Source: Synanceia verrucosa (taxonomy: Eukaryota; Chordata; Actinopteri; Perciformes; Synanceiidae). Taken from it: DNA of 64,000 bases. The stretch is taken from assembly GCA_029721515.1 (NCBI GenBank), contig CM056562.1, positions 12,805,335-12,869,334 on the forward strand. The letters are read 5' to 3'. Every line of letters starts with the position of its first letter. Within the stretch, counting starts at the first letter, position 1. The position numbers and the translations under genes are program-made. Below, one piece after another: positions 37,501 through 52,500 of this stretch. Below the pieces are notes generated by a model. The model made no database searches. It was not told where the DNA came from and saw only the letters and a program-made list of their open reading frames with translations.

Positions 37501-40500
37501 TGTGAACTGTCATAAATTATTATTAAAATAAAATGAGTCATTGACTACTGCCTGTGTTGATGCCCCCACATTGTTTCCTCAGCTGGCACTCCAGTGGTAG
37601 ATGAAGGCTTTTATTGCCACAGATCCCACCAATTTTCTAAAATATGTATTTTTTTTTTAGCTTCCGTTATGAGTTAATTGGATATTTAACATGGATGAAA
37701 GAATTATATAAAGGGTTAAGGAAGGACATTGAATTATTTATCCCTGGACTTTCTGTCAGGGGGATAAATGTGCTAAACTTCTATCCCTGGTCAGGCGTTC
37801 TTCCCAGTAGAAGATCTGCTTAGAGAGTAATGGATGGTGCATGGTAATGCAGTATGACCTATTCTCTCAGTATGCTAATATTCATGGTGTTATGATTAAT
37901 TTTACCTATCGCTTTAACCCACAGGCATATACCAACGGCTGCATACTGTGCGTGGTTTGCATTTATTGGTTCCTGGCATCATCCTAAACTCAGTTTGTCT
38001 GGCTGTAAATGAGTGCAAATGGATATGTTAGTGGAGCAATGAGCATGTGTTTATTGAAAGTAATGCCCTGTCACAATCACAGCTGGCAAAAAGCAAGCCA
38101 CTATAACAGTGACATTCATTTGTCTGCAGCAGAGAGCATTTTGTGAAATATAGCCCATTTCACAGGGGGGGCATGTTTATATTTGCTCGAGGCCGTTCAT
38201 TTTTGACTGATATGAACGGTTGTTTTCCACATGTACGTTGAAGTGCGGTGCAGATGTTATGGATTAAATGGTTATCAGGAGCTAGTTTTCAATTTCAATA
38301 TGTTGTGTGGTTTGTCATGCATGGCATATCATTACACTGCTTGGGGCATTGTTTAACTGTATGTGTAGGCCTGAATCTCCCATTCATTCAACAGTTTATT
38401 TTAATTTTGCCAACTTTATATAAAGACTGGGCCCAAAAAATCAAAAGCACGAATGTCACACCAAACCTCTCTTAAACATGTCTGGAAAATGGTGAAATTG
38501 ATGTAGTCATGGCAAGCTGTTTGTCTTCCTGTCCATTTTTGGCATCACAATTTGACTTGTGCTAATGATTCATATTATCACCTCAAGGAGACATTGATTT
38601 ATCTTTGCAACATGCTTTTCTTTGAGTTATTTTGGGGTTGTCTGGGCTGTCTTTCACCGGCATCTGTTTGCCACAAAAAGAAAAGCCCCAGTTTGAAATA
38701 GCATCTCTCTATTTAAGTGTTTTGCCTCACCTCCGCTCTATGAATTTCTGATGCATTTGAGTTTTAGTCTTTCCTAAAAAAAAAAAAAAAAAAAAATCTC
38801 ATACAAAAAGAATCAAACAAACAAAAAAAAGTCTTGGATCAGAAAATAGTGACTTCTTTCACCAAGGACAGATGACATCCACTTCATAGAGAAGGTCACC
38901 AGCTCTAGTGAATGAAACTATTTCCTGACTCAGATTTTCCCTGTTGCAGTGGTCAACATTGAAATGGCACTGATGATTACCTGCTTTGTGAGTTTTGCCC
39001 AAAGCAATATTAATTCACCGGTGTCAGAATGATGATGTGTTCGAATACAAATGGCTTTCTAATTGAATCAATTGCGCAGAGCTTTAGATGACAGAAACCA
39101 CTGTTCGTGTTCTCAAAACACACCCAGTGGTATTATTAACAGGCTTTTACAGATAGCACTCACCGTAAAGAAAACACCAGCATAAAAACTGCTATTAATG
39201 ATGTGGCTTGTAATCAGTAGCAGTTATTATAGTGTGGTTTGTCATACTTATTATCCAACAATGAAATGCAATAAAGGACATTTATTTTTTCAATCATAAT
39301 CAGACACATTTTTTTTAACTTCATTAGCCTCAACCCTGTAAACCTCAACTTGAAAAGCGACAGCAATTTACGGGGTAGATAATCTACAAAATAAAACAAC
39401 CCCCATCATACATCAACTCACTGGTGAGAGATGCTGAAGAGACAGTTATAAATGTTTCTGTATGAAATATAGATATAAATTTTTGGATACACCAAATTTA
39501 CAGAACAAACTTGATTCTATTTCCAGACAAACTTAGTGATGATGCTGCTAGGCTGAATCAAATCATTTCTTTATGTATATGTATAATTTGTGTGGGACAG
39601 TTCTGGTTAAATCATGACACTTCGTTTAGTCTACTGCTGTATGGGGTTGTGGATATTTAGTGTCTGTAATATTAAAAGCATTACTAATTATTGCATTTCC
39701 TTTCTTCTTTTTAATCCACATAGCACTTTACTCCATCATACTCTTCTGCGTCTTCCTGTGGATCCCCTTTGTTTATTTCTACTATGAAGAAAGGGATGAC
39801 GACAGCGGGAACAAATGCTCGGTAAGCACGCATCTTTTTTTCTTTTGCACCCAGCAAACTGTAAAGATGGGTTTCTGAGTAATTCAAATTTCATTCAGAT
39901 GATTCAGGTGCAGCTGACCCAGTGAGTTAGTGCAACATGAACCCATTTGTTTGCAACCTGTTTAACAATCTGCAAACAATGAAATCAAGTGTCCAGTCCC
40001 CTATTTTTATTGATCCAAATCTTTAAGTACTGCATGGTTCTATACAATACAGCAAATATCAGTGGTGGTCAAATTGGTGCCCTGATACTCATTTTCCTTT
40101 TAATAGATGAAATCACAGACAAACATTTGCAATGTTGAAAATGATTCACTGTATTCTTCTTGTATTCTGCCATCATACGTTCACGGGACACACAAATGCA
40201 TCATGGAAAAACAAAATGATGCACTTTTCTGCTGACTGCAGAGGGCGGTAAAGGATATTGATAGGTAGTGCAGATAATGTACCATATGTAAAAAGTGGAG
40301 ATTTGAAAAAAAAATTTAAGAGGTTTGTTGCTGTTTAAGGAAATTCAGTCTGAACATTTTAAGGTCATGGCAATACGTAATAAAAACTGTTAAATAAATG
40401 ATAAATGTAAGGAAACGTTTACAATCAATAAGAGTAATAATAAGTGTCACATTGTCAAACCTTTGCATCCATACTATTTGCTACCTGAAATTTTGAATCC

Positions 40501-43500
40501 CTATCTTAAGAGGTCTTTTTAGTGAGTGATGTACCAAACATCAGCTAGCAAAGAGTGCCTTTTCTCCTTTTCGTGTGTCAGTTTTGAGCTGACTGAGGCA
40601 CTTTCTCCAGCGGACAGGGAGGTCTTTTGTATTGTAATTGTTACTTTAAAAGCACCTTGAATAGCACAGCGAATGACATGTTATCTCTGCCAGGTCAAAC
40701 TGGATCTACACCATCTCCGTACAGCTCTCACTCACTATAGTCCTCAGCTAAATGGAGTATGACCCCCCTCCCTCCCTCACTCACAATGAAAAGTAATATT
40801 TCACTTCATGGCTTTGATTGACCAGTTATCATTTTTTTTCTTTCATTACAGCAAGTGAAAAATGCTCTGAAGTACACAACTGGATTTGCCATTGTCTGCA
40901 TGGTGCTGCTTTTAATTGGGTAAGCCAGAGACATGGATGGCGTCCTCTGCTTTAGTACGCAGTTGGTGGAAGGAGGTGTGGATTTGTCATTGTGTTCAGT
41001 TAATGAGAGGAGGACCCCTTCAAACAGCGACAGTACCATTTGTCTGGCTGTGATAAGCCATTCGAGAGAAAGCTACCTCTGTCTAAGTATAGACTGTTTT
41101 TTTTTGACTGTATAGACTTTTGTGACATTGTATGTTGTACCTACAAATTTGTATTGATGCACATTCTCAGACATGTCCACTATTTTAACTGTACTACGAA
41201 CTGGTTGTGTTTAGCAGCACCAACACTACAGAATAGATTTCTTTGCAGCAACATGCCTGCTTCAGCCGATTTGATGCAATGTGCTCTCTCAACCATTAAA
41301 TGGTGCATTGGAAGAACGCTTACTTTGTTTGGGAAAATAAAGGACACGTGACTTTCTCACAGCTTAAATGTTTGAAAGGTATGGAGTTTTTTTAGAGACA
41401 GAAGCTATTTAGCCCCTCTATTACCTCATGAGCTACAACTATTGCAGTTTTGTTCAGAGAATTTTTTTGGGGGGGTTTGGGTTTGGTATACCTTGCAAGG
41501 TCTCACTGCTACCATTTTCTTTTATTTTTTGTTATTACAAATAACTCAACAATTCATTCAGGCTTATATATCTGTGTTAATCTAACGAATATTGATTAAT
41601 GATAGTCGACATGGTCTTGTTCTAGGTACATTCAGAGACATTGACTGAAGCCAGCAGTGGAGCTCTGGGAAAGGGCCAGTGGTTGTGGCTGTTTTTTTTT
41701 TGTTTTTTTTTTAGTAGCTTTAGTATTTTAAAGCTCTGTTTATGACATGGTGACTGTCAGAAAATAATTATAGTTGAAAATACTGGTGAGCCCTATGTAA
41801 GATGAATAAATCTAAATGTTTCTGTATTTCTTATTCTTAAAAAAAAATGCCTTGCTTTAGTTTGACAAAGTTCCCTTCCTAGTGTTGTGAAGAGTTGTGT
41901 AAGGGTTAATGTCACTTTGATGAGGTGTGTTTTTTTTTTTTTTTTTTTTTTCCTAAAAAGAAAATGACATGACCGACAGGAAGCACATTAATATGAAAAA
42001 GATTAAGTGCAAGTGTTGAGCCCTGAGGGTATCCACAGGATAGTGGAGCAAATGAGGCCTATTGAGACCTGAAATTTGTTCTGAATATTTTTTTTTTTTT
42101 GCAAATGAGGCAAAGGGAAGTCACCAGAGGAGGAGTCTTTCACCTCCTCTGGTGAATGTTTTTTTTTTTTTTTAATTTATTTTACTGTTCAGTTTTTCAA
42201 CTTGCTAAAAGAATCCTTATAGATTCATCGAGCACCATATTTCTTTGTCTGTCAAGAAGGATTACTTCTCAGTGGAAAACTATTTTATGATGAATAGAAT
42301 TAAAGTCTGCACTGAAAATGAGTGCAGTACTGTTGACCCTTTCCCACTTTAACACATGCTGATAGTCTTAAGAAGTGCTGCTTCAGAACTGACCTGTTTG
42401 GATACAATTTATATATCTAGAATTTTACTTTTAAGGAATCCTTGAGAACCCTGTAGGTGTGTTTATGTGAGTTTTGAATTATCTAATTAGAAGCTAACAT
42501 TATGTGAGAGGTCATTAAAATAAATACAGAGCCCAGTTATTTACCTCCTCATGAAAACAGGTTTAAAGGTTAACAAATTGTGCAAATATTTGCTAGCATG
42601 ACTTGGCAGGTCATGACTGTCAAGTTTAATACTACTAAATGAATAAGGCTTTAAAACTTTAGATCTCATGCAGCAAATGTTTTTTTTGTTCCTTTTCAAA
42701 ATAAATAGAAAAGACTAGGATGGAGTGCAGAGTTCAGAAGACGGTCTGTTGTGTTAATATTAGCTAATTAATCCAGTTTTCATACAGTATGTCAAGGTAC
42801 ATGGAATGAAACACTTCTCAGCAAAAGGTCAATGAAAAACTTTCCCAGATCCTGATTTTTAAGTCGTTTGCTGTAAACACACTTTATAGCAGGCAACATA
42901 TTGTATTATTCAGAGCAGATGTTTATTAATTTTCTACAAACAAGATTAAGTCTTTTTATTTGATTCCTATTTAACTTGACATAATCAATTTCACTTTTTT
43001 TTAAAAGTAAGGAAAAAAAAACTCCTTCGAGAAAGAGAAAGACACAGGTTCAATTCTACAGCATGCAGAAAAGGAAAAAAAAAAAGACATTTACCGAGGA
43101 GCTTAGACGTGTCGTAGCTGGAGAGGAGAACATACTGTGAAAGCTTCTTTTCCCATTTCTGTCTGAGCATTATGCTCTATGGGACATAAAAGGTCTCTGT
43201 AGAGGGATAGAGATGTTAGACTAGAAGCAAACTTCTATGTGCTGCACTGTCACTGTTTTCCAGCAGTGACTATCTTTCTGACAGTATTTCTCTGGCTCTC
43301 TCAGCAGCAGCAGAAGCAGTGACTCTGTTATATCTTCATCTGTTATGGAATGATTAAAAAACAACATAGTGACATTTCTTTTTTTTTTTTTTTTTTTAAG
43401 GTATATTTTATGTTTGAAATCTGCGTGTGGCTCATAGAGAAAATACACTAGCACTAAACTTATGCATATTGTGCACTGGGTTTAGTGACAACCTGATGCA

Positions 43501-46500
43501 TTTTACCTTCTGCTAATTTATTGTTTCAATGCTTTCAGAGCCTTCGTTCCACTTGATCCTCCACCGGGTCAGAATTCCACCCAATGGGAGAAAGTACAAT
43601 ACCTCTTTGAAGAGCTTGGGAGTAGTCGTAAGTATATCCTCTTTAGAAATTACTGGGGTTTTACTTTTATAGCTGTTGTTACCGTGACTGTCAGATTTAA
43701 TGTTCTTTATTTATAAATCAGCCTACTTATTTCATTCTACCCTTTATTAGCCATATTCATTAAAGTTACACCCATAGCTCCTGTCCGGTCTTCACACTAA
43801 ATACCTCCTTTCCCCTTTCTTTCTGTTACATTTTATTCTATTATTCAATCACTATCCAGTAACAATGATTTATGTTAAGTTTGACGTAAATTGCTGGATT
43901 CTTTGGAGTACTAAATTGTGGGGCACTTGAGAAGAAAGTATTTAAATTAGAAATAGTTTACTGTAAGCTATGAACCCTCAGTGCTGAATGAAAATTACGG
44001 CAGAGTCAACAGTTTTAGGCACACCGGAACAAACTAGAATACATCACAGTTGAGGTCCAATGTGGTGTGTGTGGTGATTTTAATTACACAAATAAGTGTA
44101 AAGGGACGTAAAAGGTTACATATAGATATACAGTGTATACAACATATTCAGATACATGCAGAGTCATTTTTTCCCATGCATGTATTATTATCCTGTTACA
44201 TCATGTCTTTATGTCAGGAAGTGGAGCAATCTGGCAAGCCACTCCTGTATAGATGCCATAGAAAGTTCTGGGATGGACCAGTCTATTTAAGAGATGACAT
44301 TAACATCACCTACTGTCTACTGTAGATCCATTCACTTGTCCAGCAAGTCTTCACTAAATAACTAAAACAAACTGCATGTACCAGTGTTTGGAAAGCAGTG
44401 ACTTTATGGCCTGCGCAGTAAGAAAATTCAATTTACCAGCTCCAATAATCCATTAGAGACAGCCTCTTTGGGCATCTTCACTTGTTGAACGGCGCTTTGC
44501 CAAATGTGAACTCCCTCTGGCCTTTTGCCATCTGAGGATCAAGGAGGAAGTTGAACCATCTGCCTCTCTTCACAATGGTGGACCCCTACATGCTCTCCCT
44601 AACCTTCCTCCCTTGGCACCAGGGGAACTTGCTCGGCTGCTGAGGAGGAAATGTGAGGATCATCCCTTTTCTAATTCCTCGTCTCTTCTCTCTCCAGATG
44701 GGGGGTTAATAGAGTAAAGGAAAGGCACTTTTGCCACATATCCCTGCTGACTGCTTTGCAGCGACTGTTCATTAAGGCCCTTACATTTTTAATGGATCCA
44801 ACATTACATATGTTCCAATGATGCTCAAGTGTACTACAGATCAGTAGCTATTAATGTTGCTATAGTACAAGCTTGAATTTCTGGCCATGCCTCAAGGTGG
44901 AGCAGAGTGGGAGTTTTTAACTCGTCTAGTCTCGTTAATAGTGAGAAAAGAGCAAATATCATACAACTGTGATACTGTGAGCAAATAACCATAAACCATA
45001 GCAATATTTTCTACCCAAGTATTTTCTCTTTAACCCTCATAGCTTGTGATGGAAATAATGAGTTACTGTATGTTTTTGTTGTTTGAGAACTGCTGTGTTT
45101 ATAAAAGCAGTAAGACAGTTTTTATCTGGCCCTGACCCTCTGGGCTTTGGAGAAATTACAAATAAACAATGAATAGATGAGCTAGGAAAAGATAAAAAAT
45201 ACGAGCAAGAGAATATATGCAAAACGACACGCAAGAAACATTATGTTGCTTGTTGTAATGCATGTATAATCTAACAGATCACATACAACAATGCAAACTA
45301 CATTACACTTTTTGCAATTTTTAAAATGCATTTTAGGCGACCCCAGTTGACAGATTCATGGTGAGGGAGTTGAAGCTCTGATCTGTGTTGATCTTTTGAC
45401 CTGTTCTGCTGTCCTTCATGTTGTCCCTCAACTGTTGAACTTCAGCCATAATATGCCCAAAATATCTTCTTGAACTAATATCTAATCATGTCTCCAAAAT
45501 TACACAAAGACAATAAGCTGGTCTCTGATAATAATGTCAGCTTGGCAGTTGTTTGGCAGTGCGTGTTTGGCAGTGCGTGTTCATTGTTGCAGTCTATCAC
45601 ATCCCTTTAACACGGAGATTCATCCTACTCATGTTTGATGATTCTGTCATACCACAGAAGCAGAAGAGGGTTCAGGCTAAAGGATCTCCTTAATAAACAC
45701 CTCTCTGTACAAGTCCCATGCATGCACACCAGCCTGAGGGGCTATATGCAGGTTGAGATAAGAGCTACCTCATTCCCTCGCTGTTGGAATTGAAGCTGTG
45801 CAGATGTGGAAGCACCACCGATAATAGACAATATTCCTTCTGTTTAATCCCCAGAAAATCTGCTCAAGAAACCAAGGAGAGTGGCAGCAAACATCTATCC
45901 TTTGCTTTGTGTGGAGTTCATGAACAGAATGTTCTCCTATGCAGAACATGGAGCTATTGTCTATTTTACCAAGCTCACCACTAAACAATGGCAGGAAATC
46001 GCAATGAAACACTTGGGAATAGGAAGCATGTATTCAAATGTTAATGTTCAGCCCAGCTGTCAGACTTCAAAGTTTTGCTTTTTGCATACAATACAATAGG
46101 GAGCAGGCATATAATTTATCTCCATTTTCCACCTCTTTGTCCTGCTGCTTGTGAAATGCCTCTAAAAGAAAGTGATAAATGTTACAAACAACACAAATTA
46201 TACATGCCCTGCATACTGACTTAATATTCCCAATCAAATGCCACCGTCAAGGAGAAAGGCAAGCAGAGAGCCACCTATGGCCACACTGACAGGTGGGCTG
46301 GGTGAGTTGCTGCTGTGAGGATGTGGTGTATCTATAAAGAGACAACTGTGTAGGTTTTCACATGGACCTCTGTAACAGGTGGGATCTTGACAGGGGATAG
46401 AGGCAATGAGTCTCTCCATCAATCCCTGTCTTCTAACTCTAGCTCTGACAGCTGGTGTGACACCTACTGGTGCCCTTGCCTGATGGGTGGTCCCATCGCT

Positions 46501-49500
46501 GCCTCAATCAAAGGTGACACACATCAACTCAACCCACATACATTGAAAGATCCAGCTGTTTAAAACGTGATCGCTATCAATGCATGAAATGGCAACAGCG
46601 ACAAAACACGGTGAACAGATGTGTCTCCAGAGGAAGATTTTGCTACAGTGCGTTCATTAAATCCAAGAGTACCAGCATGATTCCTTGTCCTTGTCCTTGT
46701 GAATAACAGTCTTCCCAATTGCCATCAAGAAAATTAATTCTGCTGAATTTTCCCCTTAAGAACATTAGCAAAGAGATGCATGTATGCAGGTCCAGATGGG
46801 CTCTTTTCTTGGCATCAGCTGTGCGGTCAGTTAAGGGTATAGTTTGAAGTTGAAGTGGGGTGAATGAGGTACTTCCATCCATAGTTAGTGTATTACTTAC
46901 AGTAGACTTGGAGAAGCAGACAGGAGCAAAGCAATGTACTGCTGTGGACGAGGGGAGCAGCAAAATCTATTTTAGCCACCCATAAGAAAAAAAAACAACA
47001 ACCTATAAAAATCTTTATCAGTTCAAAGGTATGCTACACTGCGCCACACGGCCCCCCAAAAAAAAGTCACCACCTGGATTTAACTAAGCAAATAGGTACG
47101 AGCCTCCTATTGGATAATTACTGCAGGTTCAGCAACAATATGTGCTCAAAGAATGAGGTCAGCTGACTACCTGAATATACTGAATGACCAGGTTATTCCA
47201 TCAATGGATTTTTTTCTTTCCTGATGGCACGGGCATAGTCCAAGATGACAATACCAGGATTCATGAGGCTCAAATTGTGAAAGAATAGTTCAGGGAGCAT
47301 GAGACATCATTTTCACCAGTCCATCATTTTCACCAGTCCAGACCTTAACCCCATTGAGAATCTTTGGGATGTCCTGGAGAAGGCTTTGACTCTACCATCA
47401 TCAATGCAAGGTCTTGGTGAAAAGGTAATGCAACACTGGATGGAAATAAATCTTGTGACATTGCAGAAGCTTATCGAAACAATGCCATGGCAAATGCGTG
47501 CTGTAATCAAAGCTAAAGGTGGTTCAATGAAATATTTAGGGTGTGTGACCTTTTTTTTTTGGTGGCGACTTTTTTTTGGCCAGGCAGTGTATATTCACAG
47601 TGTTTTCTGACTCATCTAAACTCATCTGTACTGTTTTTGTTAACGGAGTCTGGTGGCTGCGAGGAGAGTATAGATGAGATTCACTTCCAGTTCAGCTCCC
47701 GGTTGGAAAGGACTGTCTGACAATAAGATATTTTTTTTGCATCTACCTCCCATCTTTGTTCCAGCTTCAGTTTGGTAACAGCAGGTTTGTCTCACCAAGA
47801 AACACAGCAGTCCTCTCTGTTCTTTCTGAGCTATGTGCAGTGCACAGCGGGGACATTCAGAGGAAACTAGATCACGAAAAACTGCATGTGATTTCTTTCC
47901 ATTGGATTGTCGGCAGGAGTGCAGTGATGACATTTAGATGCCGCTTTCCATGTTCACTTTGACAGCTGACAGCAAACAAAGGGCTGAGTGAAATACCATC
48001 AAAGTGCTCACAAGATAGCAGACTCTCGATAGTTATTTCACTCAGAGGCCAGGGTCAAATCTCTAATGCTCTCCTGTCTTTTCACCTGCAGATGGTCTAC
48101 CTGCTCTGTCTTTCTCCATCAGCTCCTTGACCTTGATTGGCATGCTGGCAGTGATAACCTACACGGTGAGTTGGGACTTGAGACCAGTGGTTGATGTTGC
48201 TTCATGTGTTCAGTGGAGCTATATCTGCACAGTAATTAAGGCCAAGTCCCTGCAGCTTAATAGGACCTCTGCTTATCTGGGCACCTGACGTATAAAATGT
48301 GTTGAAATATGAGTAAAGACTAAATAAAATAACCTTCCCTTTATCAGGATTTTTCACTGGATGTGTCACTACTGATGATTATTTTTTTTTGTGCTGCAGT
48401 GCGGGTTCTTAAAAGTTTTGGTGATGGAGTGGCCTTTCAGTGTTATTTCTGCCTTGTGATTTTAGAGCTCTGGCATTCAATTTCTCAAATTACTCAAACC
48501 GCCGTCTTTCACCTGAGCACTGAGATTTTTTTTTTTGCATGATGTATGTGCACCCTTCACTGGCTTATCAACCACTTATCAGCTGTCTATATATACACAC
48601 CTCAGTATCCATTAATATATGCCTATATTTTGATTCCCTCAGCATTCTGGCACTTTTTTTCTACTAGATCAGAAACATTGACTCTGCGGGAACACTTGCT
48701 GTAATGCTGTCCATTTTTCATCGCTGTTATCTTGCTAACTAGACTGTGAATATTCCCTGGAGATGGTGGCACTGGTATGAGTACAGAAAAGAGCCCACTG
48801 GAGGAAAAATACAAAAAAGTACTCGGATATGAAACGAGGGAGTGAGAGTAAAAGTGACAGCCAACCCCAATCTATCCAGTTTCCGTTGAGCTCAAAGATT
48901 CAACAAATCACATAACAATTGAATGTGGAGCTCTTAATGAATAATACACAACCCAGTCAAGTCAGCTGTAGAACCAGTGTTGCTTTAGGATATATAATCC
49001 ATCTCAGTCAGGATTGTATCCACTCCTCTCTCTCTCTCTGTGCCTCTCTAAACAGTGGATAATTACCTAGTGCATTTATGGAAGTGTGCTCAGTTTTGAC
49101 CCCATGTTGAGACTGACTCGGTGAATGCCCTGTGGAAATCCAAACTCCCAGGCTGTCTTTGGTTTTAATGTTCTTCATTTTGATGGCGTCAATAAAAGAA
49201 ATCAGGCCTTTGGGCGACCACAGCAGCTACCCCTCACTTTTTCATTCCCACAGACACAAACGCAGAAGCTCTACATATCTCACTTCATCCTTTTTATCTA
49301 CTTAATTTCTTCTCCTCCATCTCCAAACAGATACTCTCCTTGGTGGCACTCTACCCGTAAAGCAAAGAGCTGTGTGATTTATCATTCTTTACTACGTGTT
49401 ACTATTAAGCCTGATTAACTTAATGGAATCTAGGTGACAGGTTCCATAAGCAGTGGAAATATTGTCCAAGACTTCTGTTAATTTATCACTACTCTTTGTG

Positions 49501-52500
49501 CAGAAATGCACATGACTCCATGATGTAAACAGTATATAACACTGCAGCCCAGTGCACTTAAAATAAATACAGTGAAGCAAGTTTTAGCTTGCTACTGCCT
49601 TTTAGCCTTTTTTTTTAATAGCACTTTTACACATTGTCTTGTATAAACACAAATTTCAACAGTAGCATCTCTATAAGCAAATAGGCACTATTTGACGCTA
49701 TTCCAATTTCTGTCCATCCAATTTTCTGCTAAATTTAGATCAATGTAAAGTCCAACCAGTAAATTCACGACTAATGACACATTTAGTTTGTCTGTTAAAC
49801 AGTGACACTATATCAAGTACAGCTCAATTTTATTTTTTATTATTGTATTATTTGGGTCAAGATAAATTAAATTGATTATTTCCATACGCTAATGTCTACT
49901 ACTTGAATCTCTGTATTTTTATCTTTGTACTATAAATTCAGAAATAAATCAGTGATTAGAGGGAATTCAAGTACATACATATGTCTTTGTGTATACATCA
50001 TCTGATCATAGAAATATGGGCCAATTTACTTTGTGTTTACTCACACAAGTTGTTGTGTGGTATTAGTTGTTTTATAATATCCGCCAATCAGTTTGATAGT
50101 GATAGCATGTTCCAATTTGTCTGACAAGCCAGACTATGACATCAAATGTATAATCTGGGGGCAGAGTTGAAGGCTGTGGGTGGGACCAACTGTTGTTGTT
50201 CAAACTGCCTCTGCACGTAATAGGCCAGCGCTATGACCAATCAGAGCAACGGACAATGTGACGCTACCAGCAGAGCAAGCTGGCATATTAGACTTTTGCC
50301 ATAGCCAGTCAGCAAAACAGCAAATACATCCGTCTTTAAAATGGATGACTTGAGTGCTTCTTTCTGCTCAACTTTCAAAGAAAAGCCCAAGTCTAACTCT
50401 TCCAAAATGAATCACAGAGCCGATTTAAATGACCGCTGTTCGTTAGCCACAGCCATCTTGGTTGTTTTGCTATCTCCAGCATCACGCAGCCCTGTTGTCA
50501 TCGTGCTAAGCCCGTCCCAACGACTCGCTATGCAGATAGTGTTGTGATTGGTCCGACAGACTTCTTGCTGAAGCCAGGATTATCTCCTATGGTGCGCCGC
50601 TAGACCATCCTGCTAGGCAAAAATATTTTTTTGCCGCTAGGGTACGTCTAGATTTCTAGGCTATGTTCCAGTCAAACCCTTTTGTTGAATTAAGATATTA
50701 CGCCTTTAAGAAAACTCAACAAGTTCATTTGCATTTGCATTGGATTTGAGATGAAAGCCATCATCACTTTATACTCAAGCAGTCACTCCTTAATGGAGTG
50801 GATTTTATTCAATAATGCAAATCTATAATTATGGTGAATTTCATACTCATTACCTGGACTGTTTGCACATGCATATTCTCTCTGGATTATCTCCCACTAT
50901 GTTTGATTGTACCCAGCAGTGATGACATGAGACCAATCAGGCCTGGTCTGAAAGCTCATGCATCATGAGAAGTCCTTTTGACTTCATTTAAAAGCCAGGC
51001 TAGCATATTGACTTATGGCTCTCATGGCTCTGTCTCCTGTGGATCCCTCTCTTTCTCTTGCTCTTAAATTGCCAACCATAAGATGCTGATGCTGAACTAA
51101 AGTTGAGAAGATTAATGTGTGTTGATCTAATCACAGGCCCTGAGATTGACCTGGGAGGATGAGGTCTCAGAGTGAATCAGGGGGTGTCACTACTTTCTTT
51201 TGGATTATCTAATCTTGTTTGATTTCTGCAGTATTTCTTTCCCCACTCTTTAACTGAAGTTAGAATTTTGAATTACAATGTACAATTCACTGCATTATAG
51301 TTGTTTGGGTTATATTAATTTGAGCACCCTAATGAAACTTTGGTGTGTTTGTAATTTATAACAGCATGTAAAATGACTGATTAGGACACCGCTTGCTGGA
51401 ATTGTTCTTTAAGCTTTCAGAAGTCCTCCTTCAATTACTGTAATTAAAGAAGAAGGGATACTTCTAGAGCAATGGCTCTAGAAACCCAAAAGAGATTTTT
51501 AAAGGCCTTTTCATAACTAGGGCTGCTAGTTTGATTTCATTCTGGACAAAATAAAAGTTAAAAAAAACTTTTTAAATGTAGGAATGTTTCATTCACATAC
51601 AACCTTGGGCAAAAGTTGCATATTATAAGGTCTATATGAAATTCATTTTAAGCTTGAATGTTAATATTATCAGGGTCAACTTAGGGCAAATGATTAAGTG
51701 TGTATGTTCTGCTCTCTTCACTGGCCATTGTCAAATCAAAATATTCCCTATTTTTATGACTAAATTGACTACACTATAAGCAGCAGGAATTTGGAGCCCA
51801 CTTTAAAAGATATTTCACCAGTCAGAAGTCTCTTCTAAAGCTTACCAGGACTGGTGAATGGTCAGATATATGGTTGTTAACAATCAAGCATGTTAAGATT
51901 TGAAAACATCTTAATTCTCAAGGCTATCTCTATCTCATAGACGTACAATTTATCTGTATTGCCCCACTGTGTACAGGAGACTAGCAAAGGCCGACTAAGC
52001 CTAACATACAGTCATGGAAAAAATTATTAGACCACCCTTGTTTTCTTCAATTTCTTGTTCATTCTAATATCTGGTACCACTAAACGTATAATACAATGAA
52101 CACAACAAAAAATGCAGCTGGTCACATAATACTTTATGTCCTATTTGACATTCTTAAGCTTAATTGATTCCCAGGGTATATAAGAGGCCATTTCATGTCA
52201 CAAGCAGCACTGCACATGCAAAGGCCTAGAGTGGTTTCCTGCTTACATTCAAGCCGTAGCACAACTCAGAAGTTGTCAGCTCTCACATAATGCCTAAAAC
52301 AAAAGAATTATGTGAAGCAACAAAGGCAGCCATCTTGGCACTGCTGGAAATTGGCATGAGTGAGAGACAGGTAGCGAAAAAACTGAAGATCTCCAAGACA
52401 GCCGTTTATTACAACAAAAAAAAACAAGCTGAACATGGCACTACCAAATTGCTACCTGGCCGTGGCAGGAAACGTCTTTCTACCCCACGAGATGACCGTG

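Larger units (their letters stand above)
29174..39723 (+). other. lmbrd1: lmbrd1 intron 3 (10.5 kb)
   Basis: Largest intron in the window. It holds the MITE at 30970-31372, the LINE-tail remnant near 34,018-34,090, a TA microsatellite at 36405-36427 and poly-A/T runs near 35,468 and 38,777. The remaining small open frames have no recognised domains. Confidence 0.75.
43628..48091 (+). other. lmbrd1: lmbrd1 intron 6 (4.5 kb)
   Basis: Contains the Tc1-derived MITE at 47037-47589 and a tandem doublet of TTTGGCAGTGCGTG near 45,552-45,580. No exon recognised elsewhere. Confidence 0.75.

Noticed and set aside
42159..42173. T tract after the hairpin read as a bacterial-type terminator
   Set aside because: The window is eukaryotic and poly-T tracts are frequent throughout this intron.
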